Assembly (NCBI GenBank): GCA_001970955.1
Contig: MPUH01000037.1
Location: 1 to 64,000, forward strand
From: Stentor coeruleus
Taxonomy: Eukaryota > Ciliophora > Heterotrichea > Heterotrichida > Stentoridae
Length of the DNA: 64,000 bases
Direction: 5' to 3'
The notes beneath the pieces were generated by a model, which worked only from the letters and a program-made list of their open reading frames with translations, was not told the DNA's origin and made no database searches. Numbering within the stretch: the stretch's first letter is position 1; each line of letters opens with the position of its first letter. Shown in pieces: positions 41,022 through 51,122 of the stretch. Position numbers and translations under genes: made by a program.

Positions 41022-42228
41022 TAGATTGTATTATGAAATATATTAGAATATGGAAAATAAATTTTTTATGGTATTGACCTGGTAGAACACTTTATGAAGA
41101 AGTATTTTTATTCAACACACACAAAATTATCATCGAACATCTGGAAACAAAAAAATCAAAAGCATCAAATTATTTAACACTTATTCCAACTTAGCTTGGA
41201 AAAAACATATTTTCTCATTATAATTCTACAAAAAAAAATGGTTGTATTCAGATTATTACTAGATGAAATACTACTAATTAGCTCTTTTAGGAAAACTAAA
41301 TAAAATTTTCGATACTTTTTCTTATAACAAATAAATATTATAATATAATTAAGTAGTAAATTTCCTTGAAAATGTCATCTTTGCTAAGATTATATACTAA
41401 ACCAACTTTGATGTCTTTAAAAAAAACATAATTAGGTTGCGTTTGTGTAAACTTGATAATATAAAAAAAGATTATTTTTTTCTTTAAAAGTTAAAGTTTT
41501 GATATGCAAAAAAATATCTGAATTATATATGTTTATTATATAGTATTTTATGTGAAAATTAGTATAAATTGATTGCTTTAATTAGTTAATCAAGGGATTT
41601 ATCATAGAAAATTAGTTATATTTACAGTATTTAAATATACTAGCATTAATTCTCTAAATATAGTATCAATAAAACTCATATTACACTTTATAATTTTTTC
41701 AACACAAACTTATTATTTTATTCACATTATTTAAGTCAAACCCATAGCACGCTTAATTATTTTCGATAAGTTATCAATTATTATTATCATATTCAAAAAA
41801 TAAACTAATACCCATCAAACAAATACCCTAGTTTCTTTTAATCATCTACTTATCAATTTAAAATTCCCTGTTATGATCCACAACCCAAAAACCCAAACTA
41901 ATTTTTAAAACTTATTCCTAAATCCCATCTACCATTTAAATCCACCCAATTTATAACATTTTTCTCCTATTTTCATATAAACAAAAAATCTACTACTCCT
42001 TTTCACTCGAAATCCTTCCATAAAACTTCAATCCCTATCTTAAATAACCCTTACAAAAAATCTTAAAAAAATCATCCTTATACAAAATCATCATATTTTC
42101 TATAAGCTTTTTCTTCTAAAACTCTTACATCATTTTGAATCCTCACAAAAAAGTTCTTAATTTTTCTGTTCATTCCAAACAAAATTTTCTTATCTATCTA
42201 TATAAAAAAATTTATAATAAAATTTTAT
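41022..42228. other. Convergent intergenic region, no gene seen
   Basis: About 1.2 kb with no supported gene. The left part is G/T-containing; 41700-42228 is strikingly C/A/T with almost no G on the + strand. Confidence 0.5.
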
Positions 42229-42687
42229 TCAACTATTTAAAACTATGTTAGGAAGAGTTTGATTTTCAGTCTCATCATTGCTATCCATATCTAATTCTTG
42301 AAGTATTTTATACCCGATATTCCAAGGATCATCCTTTAGAAGGTCATATTTTTCTAAATTGTAAAGGAGATCAGTCAGCTATATATAATTTACTTTAAGT
42401 TCTTTGAAGTTGAAACAATTCTTGATTTTTAGATGGAGCTTTTTATGGTTTGATACTTGGCTACAGTATCGGAATTTAGCATCGCACATATCGCATTTGT
42501 AAGGCTTTTCCCCTTTGTGCATAAATTCATGTTCTTTAAGGTTTTGCTGTGAAGAAAGCTCTTTTTCACAGAGAGAACACTTGAAATTTTTGGTTTTCAG
42601 GTGTTTTATGACCTGATGACGCTTTAAGTTGTATGGATTTGCGTAGGTTTTTCCGCAACCATTTTCTTCGCATATAAACTCTTTCAT
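42229..42687 (-). CDS. C2H2 zinc-finger protein, one 15-nt intron
   Basis: Three C2H2 fingers in the first 90 residues: CEENGCGKTY ending HQVIKH, CSLCEKELSS ending HEFMH, and CDMCDAKFRY ending HKKLH. A TFIIIA-like linker HKGEKPYKC separates fingers 2 and 3. Removing GTAAATTATATATAG (42379-42393) extends the protein from NFKELK into LTDLLYNLEKYDLLKDD and an acidic tail, to a TGA at 42229 (147 residues total). DNA or RNA binding follows from the fingers; the target is unknown. CDS is complement of 42229-42378 and 42394-42687. Confidence 0.85.
42379..42393 (-). other. 15-nt intron in the C2H2 gene
   Basis: GTAAATTATATATAG, phase 0, ends in an in-frame TAG. A at position 10. Confidence 0.88.
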
Positions 42688-43521
42688 TATTGTGAAGTCA
42701 ATGAAATAAATTATATGGAAGAAAAATACATGTTATGTTTAGATTAGATAAAACAATAATAGATAAATTTCTTTTCTGGTCATCTGAATTATTTTTAATG
42801 TAATATTTTAAATGCAAACTATTTAGAAAATATTAATTTGCAAAATGCTAAGTTTTTGTTTAATCATAGGTGTAAATTGCATATTTTTGTTTAGATTTAG
42901 CTTAAGGTAAATGGAATTGAAGATGTTGAGATTATATATAAAATGGGAGATAATGGGTATGTTTTTAGTATAAAAGGATTTTTTCCTTAAATAATTCAGT
43001 CATATAATTTATAGTGCTATGAAATTTATTTGTATATTTCGTCAATAATATTATATTCAATAATCTCATGCAGTTCCTATCAAAACTCTAAGTAAAAATA
43101 TCTCTTAAAATTTTTATACCTATACTCAAAATAAGCTTTCCCTGATCACAAACAAGTCTCACTTGTAATCATAACTCCACACCTATTAAATCATACTACC
43201 TCCTATCATAAAAAATTCTATTATCTTCTTCCATTTATCTAAGCTCTTTTAAAAATCCTATACAAAAATCCATCAATCTTTTCATCATTTCTACTCACAC
43301 CACTTCTATATCACACAATCTCCTTCCCTTAACTTCTACATACAAAATAATATAAATTTAAAGGTAAAATCTTAGTTTTCTCTACAAAAACATCTAAATT
43401 CGACACCTTCATCCATCTAGCCGGGAACCTTCAATAAATTCCCCCATCTCTAAATTGTTGCCATTTCTGCTTGTCATGGAATCTCAGCCAGTGACTCCTA
43501 AACTAGTAAAAATAAGCTATA
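42688..43521. other. Divergent intergenic region, no gene seen
   Basis: No gene supported. The last 400 bases before the + gene at 43522 are strongly C/A/T-rich with few G. Confidence 0.5.
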
Positions 43522-44181
43522 ATGGGTAATTCAATACAGTCTAAAGCAAAATTACCTAGTCAAAACCCTACTGGTATGAGCACTTTTGACGTTATGGAGA
43601 TCAATTCCAAAGGACAGTCAAGCTTATCAGAACATTTACCAAGTCTCAAATGGTGTGAAGTGCATTTTTTATACCATAAAGGTCTGTTATTAGTCTTTGA
43701 TAACGACTCAGAAATCGAGAGCATTGATTTCTACAACAAATTCGAAGTAGTAAGCGAGCAGCTGGAAAAATGTATATTCACAATCAAATTTCAATCTGCA
43801 AAAGGTTTCATCAGAATGTGGAAAATCCGCTGTAAAACCCTTCAGGAGTTTAAGATGTGGAAGAAGTCTTTGAAAAATGTTCTCAAAATGAGATGGACTA
43901 ACATGAAAACTTGTGAAATTTGCCATAAAGTTTTCGGTGTAATGAATAGAAGACACCATTGTAGAAAGTGTGGAAAGTCAGTTTGTGCTAAATGCTCACC
44001 TATTAGGTCGACATTACCAGAATTGACATATAAAGAGCTGGTTAGGGTTTGTTTGATGTGTGGTGATGAACTAAGTGATAAGAGAAAAGGTACATCTGAA
44101 GCTAACACACCAAACTTTACTTTGATTTCATCGAAGGGAAAATCATGTAGCCAAAGGTATATATCATTAGATACAGTTTAG
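43522..44181 (+). CDS. PH-like plus FYVE domain protein with N-myristoylation signal
   Basis: The 219 residues start MGNSIQSK, an N-myristoylation consensus. A PH-like domain follows (about 38-120: LKWCEVHFLYHKGLLLVFDN to TLQEFKMWKKSLKNVL with the terminal Trp). A FYVE finger lies at about 130-190 (CEICHKVFGVMNRRHHCRKCG, split; key residues RRHHCRKCG then CAKC and VCLMC). FYVE binds phosphatidylinositol 3-phosphate on endosomes, so an endosomal or phagosomal membrane protein is expected. The ATG follows AATAAGCTATA. Start choice is supported by the myristoylation site. Confidence 0.9.
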   Translation: MGNSIQSKAKLPSQNPTGMSTFDVMEINSKGQSSLSEHLPSLKWCEVHFLYHKGLLLVFDNDSEIESIDFYNKFEVVSEQLEKCIFTIKFQSAKGFIRMWKIRCKTLQEFKMWKKSLKNVLKMRWTNMKTCEICHKVFGVMNRRHHCRKCGKSVCAKCSPIRSTLPELTYKELVRVCLMCGDELSDKRKGTSEANTPNFTLISSKGKSCSQRYISLDTV

Positions 44182-44738
44182 TAAATAATAATTTTTATTG
44201 TAAAATTTGTCTATGATCTGATTTAAATATAAAATTTTGAAGGAGGTGGGTTAAAAGTTTTTTTGATTTTTGAATACTGATTTTTATTGGAAGGTTGATG
44301 GGTTTATTGTTTTTTTTAAGTGTTTAATTGATGAAGAGTTTTTTTATGGTAGATTTTATTTTTAGGTTTTTTTGTTGTGTGGGATTTTGGTAGAGAAAAG
44401 TGTGGAGCCATTTTATAGAGAATATAATTTTTATACATCAACATTCGAAAATTCATAAGTTTGATAAGGTCTATATAATCAATAAGATTTATATAATATA
44501 AATTAAAAAAATTCTTCACAAAAAAGTCTATCGCGTCCGTCTTTGTAAAATTATATAAAAAAAAACTCAAAATATCATGAAAATATTTATTATAAAAATC
44601 TGCACATAATCGATTTAAACCTATTTCTTCACAAATATAATCTAACATAAATCTTCATAATTTTTCATATTAACCACAATAATTCTAAATCTCCATAAAT
44701 CATATATATATTCATTTAACTTCCCCTAAAAATTGTAA
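44182..44738. other. Intergenic, no gene seen
   Basis: G/T-rich at left, A/C-rich at right. A 110-codon - strand open frame is Ile/Tyr/Asn/Phe-rich and looks like chance in AT-rich DNA. Confidence 0.5.
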
Positions 44739-45413
44739 ATGGGTAATAGGCAGATACAAGAACCTCCAAAGCTTAGAAGGTCAGAACTTGAAGAGTTTTC
44801 TAAACAATCTTTGCTTTTACCAACAGTAATCGAAAAACTATACGTGCACTTTTATAGGATCTCCAGGTCTAAAACTGAAGATGGGGTTATTGACCTTTCA
44901 GAGTTCTGTTTGACTATAAAGAAAAGTGAAACTTCAATGATATCCGAAAGAATTTTCCATATGTTTGATAGTAATTCTGATGGAGTTATCAACTTTAGAG
45001 AGTTTATCACTGGGATAAGTGCTTTCAGTGATAATCAAGATCTTTTGGTAAAAGAAAATATTAGAATGGCAACGATCCGAATGAAAGAAAAAATTGATTT
45101 ATCTATGCGAATATTCGACCTTAAAAACTCAAATAAAATATATGAAAAAGATCTTGTTAAAATTCTTTCATCACTAATGGAAGAACGTAATTTCCTAAAG
45201 CTTAGCAAAAAACAAATAAAAAAAATTGTAAAAAACTCTCTAAGTACAGAGAAAGCGCTAGAAGATGAAAACGGTAAATACTGGGATCATCAAAGTTATT
45301 CACAAATGGTAATGAAAAACCCTCAGATCTTTAAATGGCTCTCAGTAGACTTAGAAACTATTAAAAGAGAGAATAAAATTCATCGAAATGCTCATAAATG
45401 CTTTTCAATTTAA
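44739..45413 (+). CDS. EF-hand calcium sensor (calcineurin B/CBL-like) with N-myristoylation signal
   Basis: The 224 residues start MGNRQIQE (myristoylation consensus) and have a calcineurin-B/CIB-like series of EF-hands. One loop is canonical, DSNSDGVINFRE (about 72-83, with D, N, D, G, I, E in place). The preceding one (RSKTEDGVIDLSE) and following ones (FDLKNSNKIYEKD) are degenerate. This gives a membrane-attached calcium sensor that would bind few calcium ions. The partner is not known; CBL/CNB proteins usually regulate kinases or phosphatases. Confidence 0.85.
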   Translation: MGNRQIQEPPKLRRSELEEFSKQSLLLPTVIEKLYVHFYRISRSKTEDGVIDLSEFCLTIKKSETSMISERIFHMFDSNSDGVINFREFITGISAFSDNQDLLVKENIRMATIRMKEKIDLSMRIFDLKNSNKIYEKDLVKILSSLMEERNFLKLSKKQIKKIVKNSLSTEKALEDENGKYWDHQSYSQMVMKNPQIFKWLSVDLETIKRENKIHRNAHKCFSI

Positions 45414-45638
45414 AAAATAAAAGTTTTTAGGTAGATTTTCTTTTAAGTTGTTGAAAGATTTCTTTATCTCGAAGTTATATATAGTATCATTTTAGCCTAT
45501 GATGATTATGAATATTTCTTCAAGTTTTTATATTCGTTTTTATCTACTATAACAAAAACCAAAATTTTGAATAAAAAATTTAAATCATCATATCTGAAAA
45601 ACTTTTCCCGCAATATAATTTTAATAACTTATTTACCA

Positions 45639-46283
45639 CTATCTAATAGGCAAAAACAAGCTTGCAGGTTGATCTTTGATTTCATGCTCAATCTTATCGA
45701 CTCTAAGAATAGTGATTTCTTGCCTATGGCCTTTGTTTTTCTTATAACCTTTTCGTCTTTTCTTTTTAAACACAATGATTTTATCGCTTAGAGTTTGCTG
45801 TTCTACTGTAGCATAAACTCTAGCATTACTAACTACAGGTCTGCCAATAAGAGTATATTGTGGTGTGCCTAAAAGCATAACAGTCTCAAAGACAATTTGT
45901 TGGCCAATATCATAAGGAAGCTTCTCAGACATAACAAGATCATCTTTCGTGACTTTGTATTGGAACCCTGAAATTTTGAGAACAGCGAAAATCTGATCAT
46001 CTCTAGGCAAAGCAACACTTTCTATAGGTGTTACTGAATGAATAACAAGTTTTCCTTCTTGTGATGGAACTTTTTCTAAGCTTTTTTCCCTTTCTTCCCT
46101 TCTTTCTCTATACTGTTTCTTGAGTTCTAAAGGATGTTGCCATTTGTACTTCATTTTTCTATAAAGTGGATCAATTTGGCTTTCTTGATGGATTTCATTC
46201 ACTTCTTTCCAGTCTTTTTTTGCCCATTCTGTAGTCCGGTTTGCAAACAAAGACCGCATAAACCTCAGCGGAATCCGAAGCAT
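45639..46283 (-). CDS. MRPL21: Mitochondrial ribosomal protein bL21m
   Basis: The C-terminal 120 residues match bacterial L21: FAVLKISGFQYKVTKDDLVM, GQQIVFETVMLLG, VVSNARVYATVEQQ and KIIVFKKKRRKGYKKNKGHR ending RQEITILRVDKIE. L21 binds 23S rRNA in the large subunit; the basic N-terminus (MLRIPLRFMRSLFANRTTEW) is a mitochondrial presequence. The insert between presequence and L21 core (about 20-90, charged) is longer than in bacteria, as is common in ciliate mitoribosomes. The ATG follows AAGGTTATAAAT. Confidence 0.93.
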   Translation of the reverse strand: MLRIPLRFMRSLFANRTTEWAKKDWKEVNEIHQESQIDPLYRKMKYKWQHPLELKKQYRERREEREKSLEKVPSQEGKLVIHSVTPIESVALPRDDQIFAVLKISGFQYKVTKDDLVMSEKLPYDIGQQIVFETVMLLGTPQYTLIGRPVVSNARVYATVEQQTLSDKIIVFKKKRRKGYKKNKGHRQEITILRVDKIEHEIKDQPASLFLPIR

Positions 46284-47078
46284 ATTTATAACCTTGATTC
46301 CATTAAAAGATCATGAGGATTGTATAGATTTACTATAAAAAATTTATGGTTTTTTATATACTTAAATTCAGGGTTTTATATCGATTTTAATATTTTTTTG
46401 TTAGAGTTTTAGATGAAATTCTGGTTTGTTTTGAAGTTCAGATTTTTTGGGAAAATTGATAGAATTGTTTTGATAATAGGAAAAATAGGGTTTTGGTTTA
46501 TTGAAGGTATTAGGGTTTAAGGGTAATGGAAAGATTTTTTTATTGTTGTTTAGATTGATAATAGTGATATTTTGGGTATATATGATTACAGAAAGAATGG
46601 TGAATTTAATGTAATTATGTATAAAGTATTATGATATAGCGTAGTAACAATTAATTTTGTAAATCTCCAGGGAGAATTAGATTTTAATTTTTGATACAGT
46701 CGAATCTCCACTTAAGAAATCTTACTTTATAAGTTAATATAATTTTTTGTTACATCCAAACTCCAAATAAATCATCATAGAATTATAATTTTAATAAACA
46801 TAGAATGAATTTTTTATGTATTGGAATAATAAAGTATTTATATAAATCTCTTAAAAAAATACTTTCTTAATGGTGAAAAGCTCAAACCTTCACAACAAAA
46901 AAAGAAACCCAAAACTTCAAAAAGAAACTCATGAGAAGTCCATAAAAACTTATTTTTTTCATAAACTCTTAATCTAACCCTAACAAAAAACTCAAAACAT
47001 ATTCCAACATCAATAAAAAAACTAAACCTATTCAACTAAAATCTCCGTATAACTAATGGATAAATTCCCTAATAAAAA
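46284..47078. other. Divergent intergenic region, no gene seen
   Basis: About 795 bp. G/T-rich to about 46620, C/A-rich from about 46880, with a switch in the middle. No gene. Confidence 0.5.
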
Positions 47079-48005
47079 ATGGTATTCTTTACATAGTTCG
47101 GGGCAAAAGGCGAGCTGTCAATCGAACTCGAAGGTTTAGACCAAAGAAAAAAGGTTCCATTCAAAGACCAGTCAGGTAAAGAAAGCCTTCTCCCTGTTTT
47201 TTCAGTATCCCTTACATAGGCTGACGAAGATATTATCGGAAAAGTCAATTTGAACCTTGTAAAAGGTAAAAAATTCGAACACCAAGGCATAAAAATCGAA
47301 TTATATGGTAGAATTGGTATGGATTATATAGATATCAGCTATGAAAAAAACCAAACAAGTGATTTTATTTCATTATCAAGGGAACTTGAACCTCCTGGTG
47401 CTATAACTCAGAATATATCGATACCGTTTTCTTTTAATAAAGTTGAAAAACAATATGAGACTTATACAGGAAGATATTGTAGACTAAGATATTTTATTAA
47501 AGCTACGGTTACAAGGAAAGTATCAAGTAATATGGTTAAAGAAATTGAATTTGCTGTGCTGAATTGTCAATCTGAAGTTGAGGAGAACTCGCCGATTAAG
47601 ATGGAGGTTGGGATTGAAGAATGTTTGCATATTGAGTTTGAATATAATAGGCAGAAATATTCACTTAAGGATTGTATTGTTGGGAAAGTGTATTTTTTGC
47701 TTGTGAGGATTAGGATCAAGTATATGGAACTCGCTATTATTAGAAGGGAGACTATTGGAGCTGGAGCAAGTGCTACTAATGAAAACGAAACAATAGCTAA
47801 ATATGAAGTTATGGATGGTGCCCCAGTAAGAGGAGAGAATATTCCGATCAGAATGTTTTTGGGAGCTTTTGAGTTAACCCCAACATATTACAATGTCAAC
47901 AATAAGTTCTCAGTAAGACATTTCTTGAACTTGGTTTTAGTTGATGAAGAGGACAGAAGATACTTTAAACAACAAGAAATCATTCTTTGGAGAAAAGAAC
48001 TTTAA
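47079..48005 (+). CDS. VPS26: Retromer subunit VPS26, two 15-nt introns
   Basis: VPS26 is the arrestin-fold subunit of retromer, which retrieves receptors from endosomes. The spliced protein is 298 residues and matches through [59 protein letters not shown] and [20 protein letters not shown]. Two introns restore the N-terminus: GTATTCTTTACATAG (47082-47096) directly after the ATG, and GTATCCCTTACATAG (47205-47219). The first coding exon is thus just the start codon, followed by [14 protein letters not shown], as expected for the family's MFG-type start. CDS is 47079-47081, 47097-47204, 47220-48005. A TTG at 47250 is internal. Confidence 0.95.
47082..47096 (+). other. 15-nt intron directly after the VPS26 start codon
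   Basis: GTATTCTTTACATAG, phase 0 immediately after ATG. It ends in an in-frame TAG. A at position 10. Confidence 0.92.
47205..47219 (+). other. Second 15-nt intron in VPS26
   Basis: GTATCCCTTACATAG, phase 0, terminal in-frame TAG. It shares CTTACATAG-type 3' half with the first intron. A at position 10. Confidence 0.92.
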
Positions 48006-48296
48006 TAGTCTAAATAGGATTTATTGAGAAAATGAATAAATTGTGGGTTTTTACAACAATAACTTGATGGCTTATAGTAAAAAATCATAGTTTTATTATA
48101 AAAATCGTATTTCATCATAAAAAATCCTAACCCCAAATAATTTCCTCTAAAATCCTACATTTCACCATATAAAAATTTAATTTATCTAAAAAAACCCAAA
48201 AATCATCATATTTCTCCTCATAAAACCTTTATCACCTCATATCATCTCCTAATCCTCATAAACAAACTCCATTATCCTAACTTCCTCAAACTCCAT
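48006..48296. other. Convergent intergenic region
   Basis: Switches from G-containing to nearly G-free C/A/T sequence between the stops of VPS26 and the PH-domain gene. No gene. Confidence 0.5.
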
Positions 48297-49028
48297 TTAA
48301 TTATTTTCTCTAACAACTTCAATCCTCGGGACATTCCTAAACGCTTTTTCCCATTTATCCAACTCTTCCTTACTCTTCAACATAAAAATAAGTCTTTCCT
48401 CAGTAAAATACATCATATTCTCTCTACTAGTCCACGAATTCCTACTTCCTCTAACAGTACTCGAACTTTTCATAACTCTTTTATTAGGACTTGGCATACA
48501 AACTTCTCTAACATTTGGTTTTGTATATCTACCAATCTTTGGTACTAAATGCCTAGGTTTATTCATCAAATGTCTTTCAGATGATAATGTTGCATTAGAT
48601 CTCATACTAATCTTACTAGACAAAGGACCTAAACTTAACTCATCTTCTCCAGTAATAATTTCAATAGCATATTCTCTACAATTACACATGATTTTCACAC
48701 TTGTTATAGTATTAGTTGATAAACTAAACAAAGGCTTATCTTCACAAATTGCTGAAAACTGACTTTTATAGTATTTAAAAGTATCTAAAGTTAAAACACA
48801 CCATCTAGGGATGTTAAGCTCTTTTGATGATTTTTTAAACCTACACATTTCACCTTGGGTATTTTCCCCTGATAATAAAGGAGAAGGTAGGTATTGGGTA
48901 CTGAAGAAAGGTGAAGCCATTGAACTTGACTTGATTCTTTCGGAAATAGAGTCGAAAATACGACTGTCATTTGTAAATGCAGGGCTAGGTCCGAAGAAGC
49001 TTTTTGTTATGAAACTTTCTTTATCCAT
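48297..49028 (-). CDS. Divergent PH-domain protein
   Basis: The 243 residues have a Ser-rich N-terminus (1-55) and a split PH-like domain. First strands are at about 60-120 (RWCVLTLDTFKYYKSQFSAI, CREYAIEIITGED), then a long basic insert (125-200, rich in Arg/Lys/Ser/Pro), and the terminal strand-helix at the end (RLIFMLKSKEELDKWEKAFR with the conserved Trp). PH domains bind phosphoinositides or proteins; the insert is unusual. Its start lies 17 bp from the stop of the CFAP96 gene on the same strand. Confidence 0.75.
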   Translation of the reverse strand: MDKESFITKSFFGPSPAFTNDSRIFDSISERIKSSSMASPFFSTQYLPSPLLSGENTQGEMCRFKKSSKELNIPRWCVLTLDTFKYYKSQFSAICEDKPLFSLSTNTITSVKIMCNCREYAIEIITGEDELSLGPLSSKISMRSNATLSSERHLMNKPRHLVPKIGRYTKPNVREVCMPSPNKRVMKSSSTVRGSRNSWTSRENMMYFTEERLIFMLKSKEELDKWEKAFRNVPRIEVVRENN

Positions 49029-49045
49029 TTTAAATTTGCCTTAAA

Positions 49046-50014
49046 CTAGTTGTTTTTTCTTAATGTTGGGTATTCTGAACGTAAATTTATCGCTGAGTAG
49101 GTTATTGATGGAGTTGGTCTTGTCCTATGGTTTGTCGTGTGTTTCCAAGGGATTGAATCAGATGGGGATTTTCTTTTTGGACTACTTAAAGGATTTGGGA
49201 TGTATTCGGGGTATTTGCCTATTGTTTCACCTTTTTTACTTGGGTTACTAGGGATGAAAGGATGATCGTGTTTTACGTAGTTTGTAGATGCGGATTTGAT
49301 CATTCTTTTAGAAACAGGAACGTCGCCATAGGTTTGAACGTTGTCATAAAAATGCCGACCTGTAGGATGGGGAGGATAAAAAGCTTGATCTTGCATTTTA
49401 GCTTTATGTTTTTTCACTTCTTCTTGAATTAGTTTGTGTTTACGATCATATGGCTCAGTCATATAGTCAAACTTGTTACCTCCAATTAATACCCCAGGTG
49501 TAGTTGTAGCTGAACCAATTCTTGGAGGTGATGTATAAAGGTTTTTTGGACCTAATTCAACATTGCCATCAGGTCCTCTATGATTGATTTTTTTCAAATT
49601 TTCCATTGGTTCATGAGGATATAAACTTGGTTTCTCATATACAGGCCCACCTGGTTTCCATGGATTATCTACTGTAGCAGCTGTTGAAGGTTTTGATCCA
49701 AAATTAGATTTTTTACTTCTTGTGACTTGACGTTCTGTCTGATGGCCAGGATTTGAAAAATAAACATCTGGGGTCTTTCCACGTTTAAGAGGATTTGTCA
49801 AGAAATTACGGGGATTTGTTGTAACGTGACCGTCTTTGTCTTTTCTTGGAGCAGTTTTTGTGAAGTATGGCTGGTCAGATACGGCTAAAGTCCCTGCATA
49901 TGAAAAAAGCCCATATTTCTGATTGGCTGGATCAAAACGTGAGTCGTCGAAAAACTTTTTTCTTGTGGTCGCCAGGTCTTTGTCTTTGTCTTGTTCGGTT
50001 TTCTTTTCTCTCAT
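49046..50014 (-). CDS. CFAP96: CFAP96-like ciliary protein
   Basis: The 322 residues match CFAP96 (C4orf47), a cilia- and flagella-associated protein. Matches are YGLFSYAGTLAVSDQPYF near the start, GPKNLYTSPPRIGSATTTPG with KFDYMTEPYDRKHKLIQEE in the middle, and FIPSNPSKKGETIGKYPEYI near the end. The repeated short P-x-x-N/G-x-P lines (NFLTNPLKRGK, NLYTSPPRIGS, FIPSNPSKKG) are typical of microtubule-lumen-type ciliary proteins. The start ATG follows GCATATAAAAATATAAAA. The function is known only from the family: a ciliary or centrosomal component. Confidence 0.88.
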   Translation of the reverse strand: MREKKTEQDKDKDLATTRKKFFDDSRFDPANQKYGLFSYAGTLAVSDQPYFTKTAPRKDKDGHVTTNPRNFLTNPLKRGKTPDVYFSNPGHQTERQVTRSKKSNFGSKPSTAATVDNPWKPGGPVYEKPSLYPHEPMENLKKINHRGPDGNVELGPKNLYTSPPRIGSATTTPGVLIGGNKFDYMTEPYDRKHKLIQEEVKKHKAKMQDQAFYPPHPTGRHFYDNVQTYGDVPVSKRMIKSASTNYVKHDHPFIPSNPSKKGETIGKYPEYIPNPLSSPKRKSPSDSIPWKHTTNHRTRPTPSITYSAINLRSEYPTLRKNN

Positions 50015-50273
50015 TTTTATATTTTTATATGCTTTGATGTGAAAAATTGGGTTATTTTTTTAGTAAGTATTTTTGTTGGAGGTTTTGGGAATTGTGTTTA
50101 GAGAGAATGCTTGTGGATAAAAAATAGGATTTTATGATGGATATGAAAGAGGGAGTTTTTTTATAAGGATTAAGTTTGAAAATTTGGTGGAAATATTGCA
50201 GTTCATTGAAAATATAAAAGTTGTATAGAAAATCGAATAATAATATTTTTGTGGTAAATTAGATAACTAATTA

Positions 50274-51122
50274 TTAAGATTCACTTTCGAGAGTGATATT
50301 AATTGCTTTTCTTTTTTCTTTGTCATTTTCTATGTACTTTTTTATATTAAACTCAAGCCGTATCTCAACTTTATTAAACACATCTTCTTTAAACTTTTTA
50401 TAGCTAATCCCAGATAATATCAAATCATCTTCACATAAAAAGACATCACTTGCATCTTCATCTAGAGATATAAATCCAAATCGTTTTTTAAGTTGATAGA
50501 ACTTTAATTTTCCTAAATATCTATCAAAACTCACTTCTTCTTCATTGAATTTGCCTCTTGTTTCTCGTTTTACTAAGCCCACTTTAGGAGGCTGTTTAAG
50601 TAAAACTTCGTTTTTCATAACATTTGCTTTATCAATCGTTAGCTTTGGTGGAGTTTCTGGTTGCTTTCCTGTAATCGGTGTAAAATCTGAGTCAGAAGAA
50701 TAATCATTCCAGTGTTTTTCGAAACCAGGAGGCTTGGTTTCTTGAAACAGTTTCTCTCCTTTGATTGCATGAGATTTCTTTAACAACTGAAAGTCTTGAT
50801 GGAATTGAATTGGATCATTTGGCTTTGATGAAGTACTTTTAGAAATCCATTGTTCGTATTTTTCAACTCCACTAAGAGGAGTAGTAGGAGATAATTCTTC
50901 CTCATATATCGTATCTACTTGACCTAAATATTGTAGTTCTGTGATAGATATCGAGGAATTGAAAAAGATATCTTTGCTTTCCAATGGAAAATTAGGAATA
51001 GCATAGACTGAAGGGGAAATCCCTGGGGAAACATTTTTCAAGTTAAAATCGAAAATAGGTTTATCTCGGGTCCCAATCTTTTTCGGTGCAGACATTGATG
51101 AATAAGAAGGTAGTTTCATCAC
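50274..51122 (-). CDS. Protein with a C-terminal cold-shock-like domain
   Basis: The 282 residues are mostly low complexity up to about 200, then end in a cold-shock-like OB domain: YLGKLKFYQLKKRFGFISLD, DVFLCEDDLILSGI, and a final strand KAINITLE. The GFI and DVFL pieces correspond to RNP1 (K-G-F-G-F-I) and RNP2 (V-F-V-H) with changes: the RNP2 histidine and some aromatic residues are replaced. Nucleic-acid binding is likely but weaker than in canonical Y-box proteins (inference). The N-terminal part has Ser-Pro sites. Confidence 0.75.
   Translation of the reverse strand: MMKLPSYSSMSAPKKIGTRDKPIFDFNLKNVSPGISPSVYAIPNFPLESKDIFFNSSISITELQYLGQVDTIYEEELSPTTPLSGVEKYEQWISKSTSSKPNDPIQFHQDFQLLKKSHAIKGEKLFQETKPPGFEKHWNDYSSDSDFTPITGKQPETPPKLTIDKANVMKNEVLLKQPPKVGLVKRETRGKFNEEEVSFDRYLGKLKFYQLKKRFGFISLDEDASDVFLCEDDLILSGISYKKFKEDVFNKVEIRLEFNIKKYIENDKEKRKAINITLESES

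Noticed and set aside
35425-42231. A ciliate code with reassigned TGA, TAA or TAG
   Set aside because: Genes end at all three codons at positions where their families end (TGA at 35425 and 42229), and no conserved residue is encoded by a stop outside introns.
44316-44648. 110-codon - strand open frame
   Set aside because: Ile/Tyr/Asn/Phe composition of random AT-rich sequence, no start-proximal element, lies in a skewed intergenic region.
47250-47252. TTG as start codon of VPS26
   Set aside because: Two upstream 15-nt introns restore the family N-terminus from ATG 47079.
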